NCBI RefSeq assembly: GCF_002443255.2
Contig: NW_019211455.1
Location: forward strand, 22,915,126 to 22,979,125
Direction of reading: 5' to 3'
Source of the DNA: Varroa destructor
Lineage: Eukaryota > Arthropoda > Arachnida > Mesostigmata > Varroidae
DNA length: 64,000 nt
In this document: positions 62,972 to 64,000 of the stretch, piece after piece
How the letters are laid out: each line of letters begins with the position of its first letter
Numbering within the stretch: the first letter of the stretch is position 1
Notes under the pieces: model-generated
What the model was told of the DNA's origin: nothing
The model's input: the letters and a program-made list of their open reading frames with translations, nothing else
Database searches by the model: none
Program-made: the position numbers and the translations under genes

Positions 62972-64000
62972 ATACATGTATATATTTATATATACCCCAT
63001 CTCCCTTTCCGCAGCTTCTCGTAAATTCGATTCCTTCGTTTCTACTTCCAGTTTATAAAAGAGCATCGCGTTCCAAACTAGTCCTTCATGCTAGCGGAAA
63101 AGCTGATAGCAAATAGCTAACAGTGACGCAGGCCTGGAACGCAACTCGGCAACTAGAGGGGATCGCCTACTGCTGTCAGAACCTGTGGTGCTGGTGATGA
63201 AGTCTGTGAGGGTGGCTGTGACGGTCATGGCAGACGAGCTAGGAGCGTCAGGAGTACAAGCAGCGGCAGCAAGCAAAAAAGCACTACTGACGACAACGTT
63301 CTACCGTTGTGTTGTTTGAGCCTTCAACAAGCCTGACGCCATCATCGTCGTAGTGCCATAGCAGCTGCTGATATAAACGCTTCGAATCACGGAGACCCGA
63401 GACCCACATCATCACCGTGGTTCGTAACTATGCGCGGGCTCGCGCGGTTAATGCCAGGTGGCATCTGAGTGGCAAACCAACGCAGGCGCTATTTCGTTCG
63501 CTCATTGTCTTCTCGAAACTTTACTACATCAACAACAGCAGCAGTTAATAGGCCATATGTGCGTGTGGCGGAGCTGCGCGAAACGAGCCCATCTCAACCG
63601 CGCTCCTCAATATAACTGTTAATGTGAGCGTTGTTGCTGGGGTTTCTATTTTTAACGATTTGGTCGTTGCTTTGCCGTCTCTGCATGCGCGATCGTAGCC
63701 ATATCGCTCTTGTAGCAAACGTAGCAACTATAATAGTAACGGTAAAAGTAGTCGACAAAATCAAAAAATACATGAAGCAAGGCTAACCAACAAAATTAAA
63801 AAAAAAAACTCAATGAATACAAGCATGTGGCCTCCTTTCCTCTGCACATTCCCCATTACCGTCCCTTTGTTCTATTATAACAAGTACTAATTTCTTCTTC
63901 CGCTCCTGTCCCTTTATCAATCTGTACACGCTGTACATTACAGGTACTCTAACCCTACGGGTAGCATTAAGCGCCCACTGCTGTTTCAGCTGTAGCGGTA

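Larger units (their letters stand above)
59375..64000. other. GC-richer, triplet-rich non-coding stretch
   Basis: No gene is supported. The sequence is rich in GAC/GTC/GCA-type triplets, with frames open on both strands. It includes a 16-bp perfect palindrome at 60181-60196, a TCTATAG cluster with an 8-bp hairpin at 60969-61007, a (CAAAT)n run at 62770-62788 and a (TC)10 run. CG dinucleotides are frequent. Confidence 0.5.

Noticed and set aside
1..64000. tRNA genes, CRISPR arrays, telomeric repeats, mariner or Tc1 terminal repeats
   Set aside because: I looked by eye for B-box (GGTTCGANNCC) with matching stems, regular spacer arrays, TTAGG-type arrays and known terminal motifs. Nothing formed a complete structure. 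A computed scan could still find degraded copies.

Overview
This window looks like nuclear DNA of an animal, most likely an invertebrate such as an arthropod. It has no operon-like gene packing. Open frames rarely exceed 100 codons and the longest has only 142. CG dinucleotides are common, so the vertebrate type of CpG loss is not apparent. Microsatellites and homopolymer runs are scattered throughout, and there is one short run of Ns typical of a scaffold gap. The decayed retrotransposon pieces resemble families common in arthropods, and a chelicerate source would fit, but that is a guess. I could not place the sequence in a species.

Layout: roughly the first 19 kb is AT-leaning and holds poly-T, (TA)n and short inverted repeats. 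At 16.9-17.4 kb there is a (TATC)n/(GATA)n block with a 44-bp perfect inverted repeat. It ends at a 25-N gap, and the gap is followed at once by an exact 60-bp tandem duplication. From about 19.6 kb onwards, GC-richer, triplet-rich patches alternate with AT-rich sequence (about 19.6-20.5, 22.8-24.1, 26.2-28.0, 32.6-33.6, 38-40, 44.7-46, 51.2-51.9 and 60-63.7 kb). These patches carry most of the longer overlapping open frames. They are open on both strands, as expected of stop-poor DNA rather than of genes.

The only protein-level similarity I can defend is to mobile elements. A frameshifted, internally deleted LINE (non-LTR retrotransposon) remnant lies on the minus strand at 44.0-44.6 kb. It has a reverse-transcriptase start motif and an ORF2 C-terminal zinc-knuckle-like tail in the right order. 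A weaker candidate is a Gypsy-type integrase zinc-finger fragment on the minus strand at 37.2-37.4 kb. A few other frames read like protein but match no family I know and are listed at low confidence.

No complete host gene, tRNA, rRNA, CRISPR array or origin could be supported. The window is best described as intergenic or long-intron sequence with relic transposons, simple repeats and several strong hairpins. There is no evidence that its parts work together as a system. Homology search and transcript mapping would be needed to find short conserved exons, which cannot be excluded by reading.
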